The translations under genes were made by a program, and so were the position numbers. A DNA stretch of 64,000 nucleotides from Desulfobulbaceae bacterium. Lineage in GTDB: Bacteria; Desulfobacterota; Desulfobulbia; Desulfobulbales; Desulfocapsaceae. Of this stretch, positions 1 to 8,449 are shown in pieces; position 1 is the stretch's first letter; the number at the start of each line of letters is the position of its first letter. Under the pieces are notes generated by a model. It made no database searches, was not told the DNA's origin, and saw nothing but the letters and a program-made list of their open reading frames with translations. The stretch lies in NCBI GenBank assembly GCA_024636345.1, contig JAGXHG010000008.1:62001-126000 (forward strand), in the 5' to 3' direction.

Positions 1-69
1 AGTTTCTTCATCCATATGATCCTTTTTGAAAAAAAAGTCAACGTTCACCCGTATCAGGAATTTTTTGTC

Positions 70-1098
70 ATGGATTCATCAAAAGAAAACAGAAAAAAAG
101 AACAGCTTGTGGATCAATATTCGAGGACGATCTCCTATCTGCGCCTTTCCATCACCGATCGCTGTAATCTGCGTTGTCTCTACTGCATGCCCTCTTCCTC
201 TCTCGTAAAATGCGCCGACCTGCTCAGTTATGAAGAAATGCTGCGGATCGTGGGTCTTGCCGTTGATATGGGGATGAATAAACTGCGCCTGACCGGGGGG
301 GAGCCTCTGGTCAGAAAAGGGGTCATGGATTTTATACGTAATCTTGCTAAGATAAAAGGCCTCGAAGATATCCGCCTGACCACCAACGGCGTCCTGCTCC
401 ATGAAAAGGCCGTGGATCTCTATAGTGCGGGAATCAGAAATCTGAACATCTCACTGGATAGTATGAAACGCGAGCGTTTTGCAGAGATCACCGGGTCCGA
501 TCTTTTCGATCAGGTTTGGCAGGGTATCCAGACGGCCTGTGAACTGGGATTCAATGTCAAGCTTAACGTCGTAGCCATGAAGGGAATTAATGATGATGAG
601 TTTGCTGATTTCGCAAAGCTGGCGACCCAGAGATCCATTCAGGTACGCTTCATCGAATTCATGCCCATTGGCAATAAGGATAGTTGGGATAAGACACGGT
701 TTATTGCAGCTAGCGAACTTAAAGAGATGATTTCAACCCTGGGAACCATGGAGCCATCTCCTGGCTCCCGACTAGAGGGACCGGCCAGGGTCTATCGCCT
801 GACTACTTCAAATGGACAAACAGGGAGGATTGGTTTCATCAGCCCCATCAGTCACCACTTCTGTGACAAGTGCAATCGGTTGCGTTTGACATCAGAAGGA
901 AGGCTGCGAGCCTGTCTGCTGCACAACCATGAAACCGATCTGAAAGCGTTGCTGCGTCAAGGTAGCACAGACAGTGAAATACAGAAGGCAATCCAGCAGA
1001 CCATCCTCAATAAACCAAAAGGACATACCCTGCAGGATGATCTGGCAGGTCTTGACCAGGTCAACTGTCAAGGCCAGATGTCACGCATCGGTGGCTAA
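70..1098 (+). CDS. moaA: GTP 3',8-cyclase MoaA (molybdenum cofactor biosynthesis)
   Basis: This radical SAM enzyme makes the first step of molybdopterin synthesis from GTP. The radical SAM motif CNLRCLYC (CX3CX2C) lies at residues 32-39, counting from the ATG at 70. A second cluster motif, HHFCDKCNRLRLT with a later RACLL cysteine, lies in the C-terminal third. The protein ends in Gly-Gly, the C-terminal tail that MoaA needs for activity. An in-frame ATG at 16 would add 18 residues. I prefer 70 because an AGGAA lies just upstream and because the family starts close to this point. The 3' end overlaps the convergent pheA by 18 bp. The length of about 342 residues is normal. Confidence 0.95.
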   Translation: MDSSKENRKKEQLVDQYSRTISYLRLSITDRCNLRCLYCMPSSSLVKCADLLSYEEMLRIVGLAVDMGMNKLRLTGGEPLVRKGVMDFIRNLAKIKGLEDIRLTTNGVLLHEKAVDLYSAGIRNLNISLDSMKRERFAEITGSDLFDQVWQGIQTACELGFNVKLNVVAMKGINDDEFADFAKLATQRSIQVRFIEFMPIGNKDSWDKTRFIAASELKEMISTLGTMEPSPGSRLEGPARVYRLTTSNGQTGRIGFISPISHHFCDKCNRLRLTSEGRLRACLLHNHETDLKALLRQGSTDSEIQKAIQQTILNKPKGHTLQDDLAGLDQVNCQGQMSRIGG

Positions 1099-2181
1099 GC
1101 TCTCATAACTGGGATACGAGCCGAGCCATTCATAGTAAGAGCAGATCTCCTTTAAGCGATCACAGCCCCTTTGGATCTTCTTGTCTTCAATGTGCCCCAT
1201 CATATCTAGGAAGAACAAGTACTTCCACTGCTTCCCCTTGATGGGACGAGACTCGATCTTGGCCAGATTGATATCTTCCTCCGAGAGAATCGTCAGCACC
1301 TCATTCAAGGCACCGGGGCGATCCATGAGCCCCAGAAGCAGGGAGGTCCGATCGGCACCGCTGGGCGTTGGCGACTGGTTGCCGATCACCAGGAAACGGG
1401 TGGTGTTACCCCGGTAATCCTCAATACCCTTCACCACCACCTGCAGATCATAGGTCTTGATGGCAAGCGAGGAGGCAATGGCCCCGATATTAGGATTATT
1501 GGCAGCCATCTGGGCAGCAACCCCGGTGGAAAATACCGGCAGAGTTGGCGTCTGTGGCAGGTGCTTTCGCAACCAATCACGGCACTGGGCCAGGGGCTGA
1601 GCATGTGAGGCTACGGTCTGAATATCCTCAATGTTGCCTGAGCGGCAGACCAGATTATGGCTGATCTCCAGCAGCACCTCCCCACAGATCTTGACCTTGT
1701 ACTTCATGAAAGAATCAAGGGTGTTAAAGATTGAGCCCTCTATAGAATTTTCCACCGGGACAATGCCATAGTGTGTCCGTTTCTTTTCCACCTCGGAGAA
1801 GACATCATCGATTGACTCCATGGGCTCAAAATTAGCGGAATGGCCAAAATATTTCACCCCTGCCAGATGGGTAAAGGTGGCTTCGGGCCCCAGGTAGGCC
1901 ACCGCAATCTTTTTCTGCGACAGCCGGCAGCTGGTGATAATCTCGTTAAAGATGGAACGCAGCGCGGTTTCGGGGAAGACGCCGTTGTTCATCTCGATCA
2001 GCCGTTCATAAATTTGCCGTTCACGCAGCGGGTCCCATTTGGCCCGGTTGTTCTCGTTTTTCAGCCTGCCGATATCCTTTGCACAACCAATTCTATCCTT
2101 GAGAAGGGAGAGAATTTGATTGTCTATAGCGTCTATATGTTCACGCACCTGGGCAATATCCGGTTTTTTTTCAGTTGCCAT
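1081..2181 (-). CDS. pheA: Bifunctional chorismate mutase / prephenate dehydratase (P-protein)
   Basis: This enzyme converts chorismate through prephenate to phenylpyruvate for phenylalanine synthesis. Three domains are visible in order. Residues about 10-90 form an AroQ-type chorismate mutase (EHIDAIDNQILSLLKDR, KWDPLRERQIYERL). Residues about 95-270 are prephenate dehydratase (AYLGPEATFTH, GIVPVENSIEGS, YRGNTTRFLVIG). The C-terminus is an ACT domain with the ESRP motif (KIESRPIKGKQWKYLFFLD) that binds phenylalanine for feedback inhibition. The length of 366 residues is typical. It is transcribed convergently to moaA and alone on this strand. Confidence 0.95.
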   Translation of the reverse strand: MATEKKPDIAQVREHIDAIDNQILSLLKDRIGCAKDIGRLKNENNRAKWDPLRERQIYERLIEMNNGVFPETALRSIFNEIITSCRLSQKKIAVAYLGPEATFTHLAGVKYFGHSANFEPMESIDDVFSEVEKKRTHYGIVPVENSIEGSIFNTLDSFMKYKVKICGEVLLEISHNLVCRSGNIEDIQTVASHAQPLAQCRDWLRKHLPQTPTLPVFSTGVAAQMAANNPNIGAIASSLAIKTYDLQVVVKGIEDYRGNTTRFLVIGNQSPTPSGADRTSLLLGLMDRPGALNEVLTILSEEDINLAKIESRPIKGKQWKYLFFLDMMGHIEDKKIQRGCDRLKEICSYYEWLGSYPSYESLATDA

Positions 2182-2425
2182 GGCCTTTCCTCTTTATGGT
2201 TGAAGAGTGCATAAGTCTTGAGTAATAAATAGTTCAGTGAAACATTTAATTCAGGTGAAAGAATTTAGGTGAAAGAAAAAAGTATGTCAAGCTGTAAAAA
2301 GGTTGATATAAGATAGAAGTCTGCGATAAGATCAAAATTTAATCTGATAATAGATTGGTAAAAAAATATAACCTGGTATTCCCACCTGAAGAACTGGAAG
2401 CCTTTTTCTTGAGAGCGAAACAGAT

Positions 2426-3619
2426 ATGAGTAATATACAAAAAACCTATGAAGAGATTAACGCCAGGATCAGATCTGGTGAGGCAGTGGTTGTGACCGCC
2501 GAAGAGATGGTGGACATCGTCCGGGCCAAGGGACCTGAACAGGCCGCCCGCGAGGTCGATGTAGTGACCACTGGCACCTTCTCTCCCATGTGTTCATCCG
2601 GCGCCTTTTTTAATTTCGGCCAGATGACCCCCACCATCAAGGCCTCTAAGGTGTGGCTGAACAAGGTTCCGGCCTATGCCGGCCTGGCGGCTGTCGATGC
2701 CTATATCGGTGCGACGGAACCGGCAGAAGATGACCCACTGAACAAGATTTATCCCGGTGAATTCCGCTATGGCGGCGGTCACGTGATTGAGGATCTGGTG
2801 GCCGGGAGAAAGGTCTTTCTTGAGGCCAAGGCCTATGGGACGGACTGTTACCTGGCCCGCAAGATGCAAAAAGAAGTGACCTTGGCTGATCTGCCCTATG
2901 CCTTATTGTGTAATCCGAGAAACGGTTACCAGAATTATAACTGCGCGGTCAATCTCTCTGACAAGACCGTCCATACCTATATGGGCATGCTCAAACCCCA
3001 TTGCCGCAATGCCAACTTCTGCAGCGCCGGGGAACTAAGCCCTCTGCTCAATGACCCCCATTACCAGACCATAGGTATGGGAACCCGGATCTTCCTTGGC
3101 GGCGGGATCGGCTATGTCACCTGGCACGGCAGCCAGCACAATCCCAATGTCCCGCGCACCGAAGGCGGAGTGCCCCGCAAGCCGGCCGGCACGATCATGG
3201 TCCAGGGCGACCTGAAACAGATGTCCGCCAAATGGCTGCGCGGGGTCTCGATCCTTGGCTATGGTAGCACCATGGCCGTTGGCATTGGTGTGCCCATCCC
3301 TATACTGAACAGTAAGATGGCAGCCTATACGGGGGTTTCTGATGCGGAAATCTTTACTCAGGTTGTTGACTATGGTTATGATTACTCCAATGGTATCGCC
3401 CGTAACTATGGTGAAGTCAGTTACGCCCAGCTTAAATCAGGCTCCATTGAGGTAAACGGTAAACAAGTGCCCACTGCCCCGCTGTCCAGTATGGTCAAGG
3501 CCAGAGAAATCGCCGAGACATTGAAGGGATGGATCAGAGATCGTAAGTTTCTGCTCAACCAGCCGGCCCAGTTATTGCCTGACGCGGATATAATTGGTGG
3601 TGAGGGATCTGAAAAATAA
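2426..3619 (+). CDS. Homocysteine biosynthesis protein, HcyBio (DUF39) family
   Basis: This is a COG1900/DUF39-type protein of 397 residues. The family is known from methanogens and sulfate reducers and is implicated in making homocysteine from aspartate semialdehyde with a reduced sulfur donor. Recognisable stretches include VVTTGTFSPMCSSGAFFNFG near the N-terminus, with the conserved cysteine, then GGGHVIEDLV and GTRIFLGGGIGYVTWHGSQHNP. There is no fused CBS or ferredoxin domain. Its end overlaps larE by about 26 bp, so the two are probably co-translated, which supports a shared role in sulfur insertion. The family call is firm; the exact chemistry is from literature knowledge of relatives. 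Confidence 0.88.
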   Translation: MSNIQKTYEEINARIRSGEAVVVTAEEMVDIVRAKGPEQAAREVDVVTTGTFSPMCSSGAFFNFGQMTPTIKASKVWLNKVPAYAGLAAVDAYIGATEPAEDDPLNKIYPGEFRYGGGHVIEDLVAGRKVFLEAKAYGTDCYLARKMQKEVTLADLPYALLCNPRNGYQNYNCAVNLSDKTVHTYMGMLKPHCRNANFCSAGELSPLLNDPHYQTIGMGTRIFLGGGIGYVTWHGSQHNPNVPRTEGGVPRKPAGTIMVQGDLKQMSAKWLRGVSILGYGSTMAVGIGVPIPILNSKMAAYTGVSDAEIFTQVVDYGYDYSNGIARNYGEVSYAQLKSGSIEVNGKQVPTAPLSSMVKAREIAETLKGWIRDRKFLLNQPAQLLPDADIIGGEGSEK

Positions 3620-4505
3620 GCTAACTCGGCTTCGGGGGCTGCTTCACACTTACGGAAAGGTGGCAGTGGCCTTTTCCGGTGGAGTGGATTCCACCCTGCT
3701 TCTGCGGGTGGCCTGTGACACCCTTGGGCCAGAGAATGTGATGGCACTTCATGCGGTTTCCTGCCTCACGCCCCATGCCGACCAGATCAAGGCTGAAGCA
3801 CTTGTTACCAGCTCGAATGGCATCCGCTGTTCATATTTGGCCGTGAAGATTTATCCATTGCGTTGGCGTGAATTTGTGGCCAACTCAGAACAACGCTGCT
3901 ATTTCTGTAAAAAAAGAATTTACGGTGCCTTTCAAAAAAAGCTGAGGCAAATGAGTCATTTTGGTTGCTCTTCCTCAAGGGGTGCTTCCTTCGGGGTGAC
4001 AACCTCTGGAGGTAACGTTTCATCCATACATAGAGTGTGTGACACTGAGCCATCTTTTTCTCGCGTACTTCTGCTCGATGGGACCAACAGCGATGACATG
4101 CAAGTGCATCGACCAGGCTTACAGGCCATCCGGGAACTCTTCGTAAAGACCCCTCTGGCTGAGGCTCGACTCAACAAAAAGGATATCCGCTTCCTGGCAA
4201 GGCAAATAGGACTGACAAACTGGAATCAACCCTCAAATTCCTGCCTCGCCACCCGGATTCAAATTCATCAAAAAATTACTACCCCCTTGCTGAGGCGTAT
4301 AGAACTGGCCGAATGTTTTCTCCAGGAAAAGGGTTTCTGGGGCTGCCGGGTAAAACCTGAACACAACACTATTACGGTACACATTCTACCTTGTGATCTG
4401 GAGAAGATCAGCACACAATCTTTGCGCCATGAAATAATTCAATTTTTAGAGAGTCTTGACTTTGTCGAGTTTTATCTGAAAATACAGAGTCGCGAGAAGA
4501 ATTAA
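3594..4505 (+). CDS. larE: LarE-like ATP-dependent sacrificial sulfur transferase, with an internal insertion
   Basis: This belongs to the PP-loop ATP pyrophosphatase family (SGGVDSTLLL near residue 25) that includes LarE, which donates its own cysteine sulfur. The key cysteine sits in NSCLATRI, matching the sacrificial Cys of LarE. The conserved CYFCKKRIYGAF and LLDGTNSDD blocks are present. Between them, at about residues 120-157 (bases about 3950-4065), is an extra run of roughly 25-30 residues not expected in the family. It contains a short DNA motif that also appears, inverted, inside cbiET. The start is a TTG/GTG at 3594-3600 inside the HcyBio gene, so coupling to that gene is likely. 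In this context it probably activates HcyBio chemistry or a nickel-pincer enzyme elsewhere; the partner is unproven. Confidence 0.82.
   Translation: MVVRDLKNKLTRLRGLLHTYGKVAVAFSGGVDSTLLLRVACDTLGPENVMALHAVSCLTPHADQIKAEALVTSSNGIRCSYLAVKIYPLRWREFVANSEQRCYFCKKRIYGAFQKKLRQMSHFGCSSSRGASFGVTTSGGNVSSIHRVCDTEPSFSRVLLLDGTNSDDMQVHRPGLQAIRELFVKTPLAEARLNKKDIRFLARQIGLTNWNQPSNSCLATRIQIHQKITTPLLRRIELAECFLQEKGFWGCRVKPEHNTITVHILPCDLEKISTQSLRHEIIQFLESLDFVEFYLKIQSREKN
3960..4050. repeat. Putative in-frame inserted short element within larE
   Basis: The segment interrupts the LarE fold between CKKRIYGAF and LLDGTNSDD without breaking the frame. On the minus strand it carries CCGAAGGAAGCACC followed by CCTTG and then GAAGAGC. 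The same order of short words occurs on the plus strand at about 7516-7545 inside cbiET. The two copies therefore lie in opposite orientation. I infer a small dispersed element tolerated inside proteins; the borders are approximate. Confidence 0.4.
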
Positions 4506-4761
4506 AAAAAAATCTGAGAGAGCATTCAATTTTTCTTGATTCATCATCCGGATTCATATATGCTATTTTGTACATGAGAATCGTTACAGCTTGATTTTAA
4601 AGGAGTGTAGAACGGTCAATGGAAAAAAAAATGCTTTAAATAGCTCTTTTTCTTTTGACAATTATAAATGCTTCTATTAAAGCACTATCAAGCATTGGGA
4701 AGAAGGGGAACGATACTGTCTGCCCCTGAAGGTAAAGAATGTTTTTTTCCGGGAGGAATAC

Positions 4762-5034
4762 ATGAACAAGAAGGAATTAGTTGAAAGTATTGCAGGGGCC
4801 GCCGATATCAGTAAAGCCGCAGCAGAAAAGGCATTGAATGGAACTCTTGCCGCCGTTGCAGAGGCCTTGAAGAAAGGTGACAAGGTTACACTTGTAGGTT
4901 TCGGAACTTTTTCCGTTTCCAAACGTGAAGCACGTACCGGAAGAAATCCCCAATCTGGAAAAACCATTAAGATCCCAGCCAAGAATGTTGCTAAATTCAA
5001 GGCCGGATCCAAACTTTCCGAAGCTATAAATTAA
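4762..5034 (+). CDS. hup: HU-family DNA-binding protein
   Basis: This is a 90-residue histone-like protein that bends and compacts DNA. The hallmark sequence is complete: MNKKELVESIAGAADISKAAAE at the dimerisation helices, VTLVGFGTFSV, then RTGRNPQSGKTIKIPA in the DNA-binding arm, followed by a C-terminal helix. A strong GGGAGGAA ribosome site precedes the ATG. The upstream 250 bases are AT-rich and noncoding, as expected for a highly expressed single gene. A strong hairpin terminator follows about 100 bases downstream. HU and IHF-like proteins are hard to separate, but the arm sequence fits HU. Confidence 0.93.
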   Translation: MNKKELVESIAGAADISKAAAEKALNGTLAAVAEALKKGDKVTLVGFGTFSVSKREARTGRNPQSGKTIKIPAKNVAKFKAGSKLSEAIN

Positions 5035-5131
5035 CTATCTAAAATTAACAAATGTTCCATCTGACCGATTATCAGCCATTATTAGATAAGTGTCAGATGT
5101 AAAGAACTAACGTTTTTCACATGATATGTTG

Positions 5132-5171
5132 GAAAAAGCCGTACAGTAATTACTGTACGGCTTTTTTTTTG
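5132..5171. terminator. Intrinsic terminator, possibly bidirectional
   Basis: A perfect 24-base palindrome (GCCGTACAGTAA and its complement) is flanked by AAAAA on the left and a run of nine T on the right. It separates the HU gene from the cobalamin operon. Confidence 0.85.
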
Positions 5172-5172
5172 A

Positions 5173-6303
5173 GTGAAATACAATGAATTTCTCTGGATGA
5201 AAAAATTACGATCAGGATATACTACCGGGGCCTGTTCAGCTGCTGCTGCTAAAGCTGCCGCCCTCATGCTGATCACTGGATATAGCCAGGATCAGGTAAC
5301 AATCCCCTTCCCTGATGGTTCGCGGATCACTTTTCAGCTCTGCACCTGTAAATGGCAAGACCCATCCCACACTTCAGTCCTTGCAGCAGTCATTAAAGAT
5401 GCAGGCGATGATCCGGATGTGACTAACAAGGCTAGGATCGAGGCTGTTGTCAGGTTCTCCACAGCCAATGAAGCACAAAAAAACCAAATAACCATTGATG
5501 GCGGCACCGGTATTGGTACTGTAACCAAACCTGGGCTGGCAATTCAAGTTGGTGAACCCGCAATAAATCCGGTACCGAAAAAGATGATCCGGGAGGCAGT
5601 GTCAGAGGCTCTTTCCCTTTCTACCTTTACTGCCAAACGCCCTCTGGTCGTCACCATCTCCATCCCCAAAGGTGCGGAACTGGCTAAAAAGACTCTTAAC
5701 CATCGCCTGGGGATCATTGGGGGCCTTTCCATTCTGGGGACAACCGGAATTGTCAGGCCAGTTTCAGCTGAAGCCTGGACTGCCACCATCAGCACCTCAA
5801 TGGATGTTGCCCGTGAAGCTGGGGTGGAGGCAATCGTTCTCTCCACCGGCCGGACATCCGAATCTACGGTGCAACAGCAGCTGCTGCTGCCGGAGGAGGC
5901 CTATGTGATGATGGGCGATTACCTCCATTTTTCACTTGAAGATGCGGGAAAGCATGGTTTCTCGGCTATCCATCTGGCCGCCATGTGGGCCAAGGTATTG
6001 AAAGGGGCCATGCGCATCCCCCAAACCCATGTCCGCCATGGCGCCCTTGAAATCGAAAACACCATCTCTTTTCTTGAGACCATGGGAACTGCACCCACCA
6101 TCTTACAGGGACTTACCGGATCAAATACCGCCCGCGAGATCTATGAACGGCTGATCGCCATGGAGGCCCATGACACTATCAAAAAGGTCTGCTGCGCTGC
6201 CCGGGATTACTGTCAGGACGTATCCGGTCTTCCAGTCACTGTCTATCTCGTGCACAGCTCTCGACAGATTGTCGAATCAATACCGGGGAACCTGCCAAAA
6301 TGA
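5173..6303 (+). CDS. cbiD: Cobalt-precorrin-5B C(1)-methyltransferase CbiD
   Basis: This is an anaerobic-pathway cobalamin enzyme that methylates C1 during ring contraction. The N-terminal signature LRSGYTTGACSAAAAKAAA is typical, as are GGTGIGTVTKPGL and the later GILGTTGIV-like stretch (LSILGTTGIVRPVS). The length of 376 residues is normal. The listed start is a GTG at 5173; an ATG at 5197 (MKKLRSGYTTG) is the alternative and fits family starts better. It is the first gene of a compact operon and its stop overlaps the next start by 4 bases. No cobalamin riboswitch could be recognised upstream; the terminator abuts the gene. Confidence 0.93.
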   Translation: MKYNEFLWMKKLRSGYTTGACSAAAAKAAALMLITGYSQDQVTIPFPDGSRITFQLCTCKWQDPSHTSVLAAVIKDAGDDPDVTNKARIEAVVRFSTANEAQKNQITIDGGTGIGTVTKPGLAIQVGEPAINPVPKKMIREAVSEALSLSTFTAKRPLVVTISIPKGAELAKKTLNHRLGIIGGLSILGTTGIVRPVSAEAWTATISTSMDVAREAGVEAIVLSTGRTSESTVQQQLLLPEEAYVMMGDYLHFSLEDAGKHGFSAIHLAAMWAKVLKGAMRIPQTHVRHGALEIENTISFLETMGTAPTILQGLTGSNTAREIYERLIAMEAHDTIKKVCCAARDYCQDVSGLPVTVYLVHSSRQIVESIPGNLPK

Positions 6304-7628
6304 GTTCGACAAGAATACATCTGATCGGGGTGGAGAGTGGTGAGCAGATTTCTGATCAACTCATTGATCACCTGCGAAATTGCCGGGTGCTGGTTCTCTC
6401 AAAACGACACCGAACTATGTTTTCTTCCATCCTGGACCAGCAAGCAGCAAAACGCCTTATCCCCATTACCCCGGTTCAGGAGGCGCTAACTCAGGTGGCT
6501 CTCGAATTAGCACATGGCGATGTGGCAATTTTCGCCTCGGGAGACCCCTTTTTTTTTGGGATTGGCCGTACCCTGCTTCAGGTTTTTGGACCTGAGCGTA
6601 TCATGGTCTATCCAGCACGTTCATCTATGCAGATCGCTTTTTCCCGCTTCAAGATCCCCTGGGATGACGCCAGATTCCTTTCTCTGCATGGACGTGAAAC
6701 AGACAACCTTGCATCTAGCATCCTCATCCACGACAAGGTTTTCCTCTTTACCGATCACAGGTTCAGTCCTGATCTGATTGCACATTCCCTGCTGATTGAA
6801 TGCGGCAAAGGGATTAATAGCAATTACATGGTTCATGTGGCAGAAAATCTGGGGATGGACAATGAACGTCTGCACACAGGCACCCTCAGCGAGATTGCTG
6901 TGCGCAGCTTTGACCCTCTTAATGTGATGATCCTGCTTAAGACCTCGCCACCATCAATAGCACCCTGTTTTGGTCTGTCGGAATACGAAATTGCCCACAG
7001 CCGCGGCCTGATCACCAAAAACGAGGTGCGGGCAGCAAGCCTGCATGCCCTGCGACTGCCGCGACAGGGAGTGTTCTGGGACGTTGGTGCCGGTTCAGGA
7101 GCAGTCGCTCTTGAAGCGGCACGTCTTTTTCCTGAACTTCAGGTTTTTGCTATTGAACGGGAAGATGAACAGATTGGCAATATTCAAAGAAACCGTGAAC
7201 AATTCCAAACCTGGAATCTTCATGTATTCCATGGCAGCGCCCCTGATACCCTGGCATCCCTGCCCTCCCCTGATCGTGTCTTTATCGGCGGCAGCGGTGG
7301 TCAACTCCACGCCATTATTGAACATGCAACAGAGAGATTGAACCCGGGGGGTAGGATTGTGGTCAATGCTGTTTTAGAAAAAACGGCATTGAATGCGCCT
7401 GCATTTCTCCATGCGCAAGGACTGAAGGTAAGCCTCAGTGAAATCAGGGTCACACGGCGCTGCTATCCGCAGGTCATGAACGACCCAGCGTCGCTCGCTC
7501 CAGTGACGGACGCTCCGAAGGAAGCACCCTTGGGCTGTGAAGAGCGATATGAGCAAGGGAGTCAAACCATGCACCCTATTACCATTATTGTCGGCCAGAG
7601 AAAATCAGGCCCTGGAGAAAACAGATGA
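6300..7628 (+). CDS. cbiET: CbiE-CbiT fusion, precorrin-6Y C5,15-methyltransferase (decarboxylating)
   Basis: The protein has two fused methyltransferases of the corrin pathway. Residues about 1-200 are CbiE, a tetrapyrrole methyltransferase (FASGDPFFFGIGRTL, LSLHGRET). Residues about 225-400 are CbiT, a SAM-dependent decarboxylating methyltransferase (GVFWDVGAGSGAVALEAARL, VFIGGSGGQL). It overlaps cbiD and cbiF by 4 bases each. Near the C-terminus, between RRCYPQVM and MHPITIIVGQ, is an insertion of about 25 residues containing DAPKEAPLGCEERY. Its DNA resembles the inserted piece in larE. The insertion sits in a poorly conserved tail, so activity may be kept. Confidence 0.93.
   Translation: MSSTRIHLIGVESGEQISDQLIDHLRNCRVLVLSKRHRTMFSSILDQQAAKRLIPITPVQEALTQVALELAHGDVAIFASGDPFFFGIGRTLLQVFGPERIMVYPARSSMQIAFSRFKIPWDDARFLSLHGRETDNLASSILIHDKVFLFTDHRFSPDLIAHSLLIECGKGINSNYMVHVAENLGMDNERLHTGTLSEIAVRSFDPLNVMILLKTSPPSIAPCFGLSEYEIAHSRGLITKNEVRAASLHALRLPRQGVFWDVGAGSGAVALEAARLFPELQVFAIEREDEQIGNIQRNREQFQTWNLHVFHGSAPDTLASLPSPDRVFIGGSGGQLHAIIEHATERLNPGGRIVVNAVLEKTALNAPAFLHAQGLKVSLSEIRVTRRCYPQVMNDPASLAPVTDAPKEAPLGCEERYEQGSQTMHPITIIVGQRKSGPGENR
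7475..7570. repeat. Putative in-frame inserted short element within cbiET
   Basis: Bases encoding about 25 extra residues lie near the CbiT C-terminus. They carry CCGAAGGAAGCACCCTTGGG followed by GAAGAGC. The minus strand of the larE insertion carries nearly the same words in the same order. Borders are estimated from where family-like protein sequence stops and resumes. Confidence 0.4.
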
Positions 7629-8449
7629 GTGAATCTAATCGGTCCGCTACCGCCACCACTTGCGCCCCCATCCTTGGGGAGTCCCTGGCTGTTAGACCAA
7701 TAGCCTTTGTCGGGGCAGGACCAGGGGACGTAGAACTGATCACCGTAAAGGGTAGGCGACTGCTTGATCATGCCGATTGTATCGTCTATGCCGGCAGCCT
7801 GGTTAATCCTGCAATTCTTGCAGGATGCAAGGCCCGAATCCATGACTCTGCAGGGATGAATCTGGAAGAGATTATTGAGACAATGGCAACCGCCTGGCAC
7901 AATGGTCAATTCGTGGTCCGCCTCCATACCGGCGACCCATCCATCTTTGGGGCCATCAAGGAACAGATGCAGCGACTGGACGCTATCGACATCCCCTATA
8001 TGGTTGTACCAGGTGTCAGTTCTGCCTTTGGTGCTGCCGCCGCCTTAAAAGCTGAACTGACCCTGCCGGAGATCGCTCAGACGGTCATAATCACCCGTCA
8101 GGAAGGGAGGACCCCGGTGCCGGAACTTGAAAAACTTAGCCTTCTGGCAGCCCACCAGACCACCATGCTCATTTTTCTTTCCGTATCCATGATTGAGACT
8201 GTAGTACTTGAACTGTTGGCTGGCGGCTACGGTGAGAGCACCCCGGTGGCCGTGGTGGAAAAAGCAACCTGGGACAGTGAGCAGATCATCTTAGGGACCC
8301 TGGCAGATATCGCCCTCAAGATTCGTGAGGCCGGTATCTGCAAGACTGCGCTCATCTGTGTGGGCAGGGTCTTTGCTGATCTGCCACTTGCTGCTGTTTC
8401 AAAACTCTATGACAAGGAATTCAGCCATGGCAGTCGCTCAGCAGCATAA
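7625..8449 (+). CDS. cbiF: Precorrin-4 / cobalt-precorrin-4 C(11)-methyltransferase
   Basis: This is a tetrapyrrole methylase adding the C11 methyl group. Visible motifs are FVGAGPGDVELITVKGRRLL near the N-terminus, CIVYAGSLVNPAIL, VVRLHTGDPSIFGAIKEQM and VVPGVSSAFGAAAAL. It has about 25 extra N-terminal residues ahead of the first conserved strand. The start overlaps cbiET by 4 bases, and its end overlaps the cobO start by 23 bases, so the operon is tightly coupled. CobM is the aerobic-pathway name for the same family. Confidence 0.93.
   Translation: MSESNRSATATTCAPILGESLAVRPIAFVGAGPGDVELITVKGRRLLDHADCIVYAGSLVNPAILAGCKARIHDSAGMNLEEIIETMATAWHNGQFVVRLHTGDPSIFGAIKEQMQRLDAIDIPYMVVPGVSSAFGAAAALKAELTLPEIAQTVIITRQEGRTPVPELEKLSLLAAHQTTMLIFLSVSMIETVVLELLAGGYGESTPVAVVEKATWDSEQIILGTLADIALKIREAGICKTALICVGRVFADLPLAAVSKLYDKEFSHGSRSAA

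Noticed and set aside
5035-5172. Cobalamin riboswitch ahead of the cbi operon
   Set aside because: The gap is only 138 bases, contains the HU-side terminator, and shows no B12-box-like sequence.
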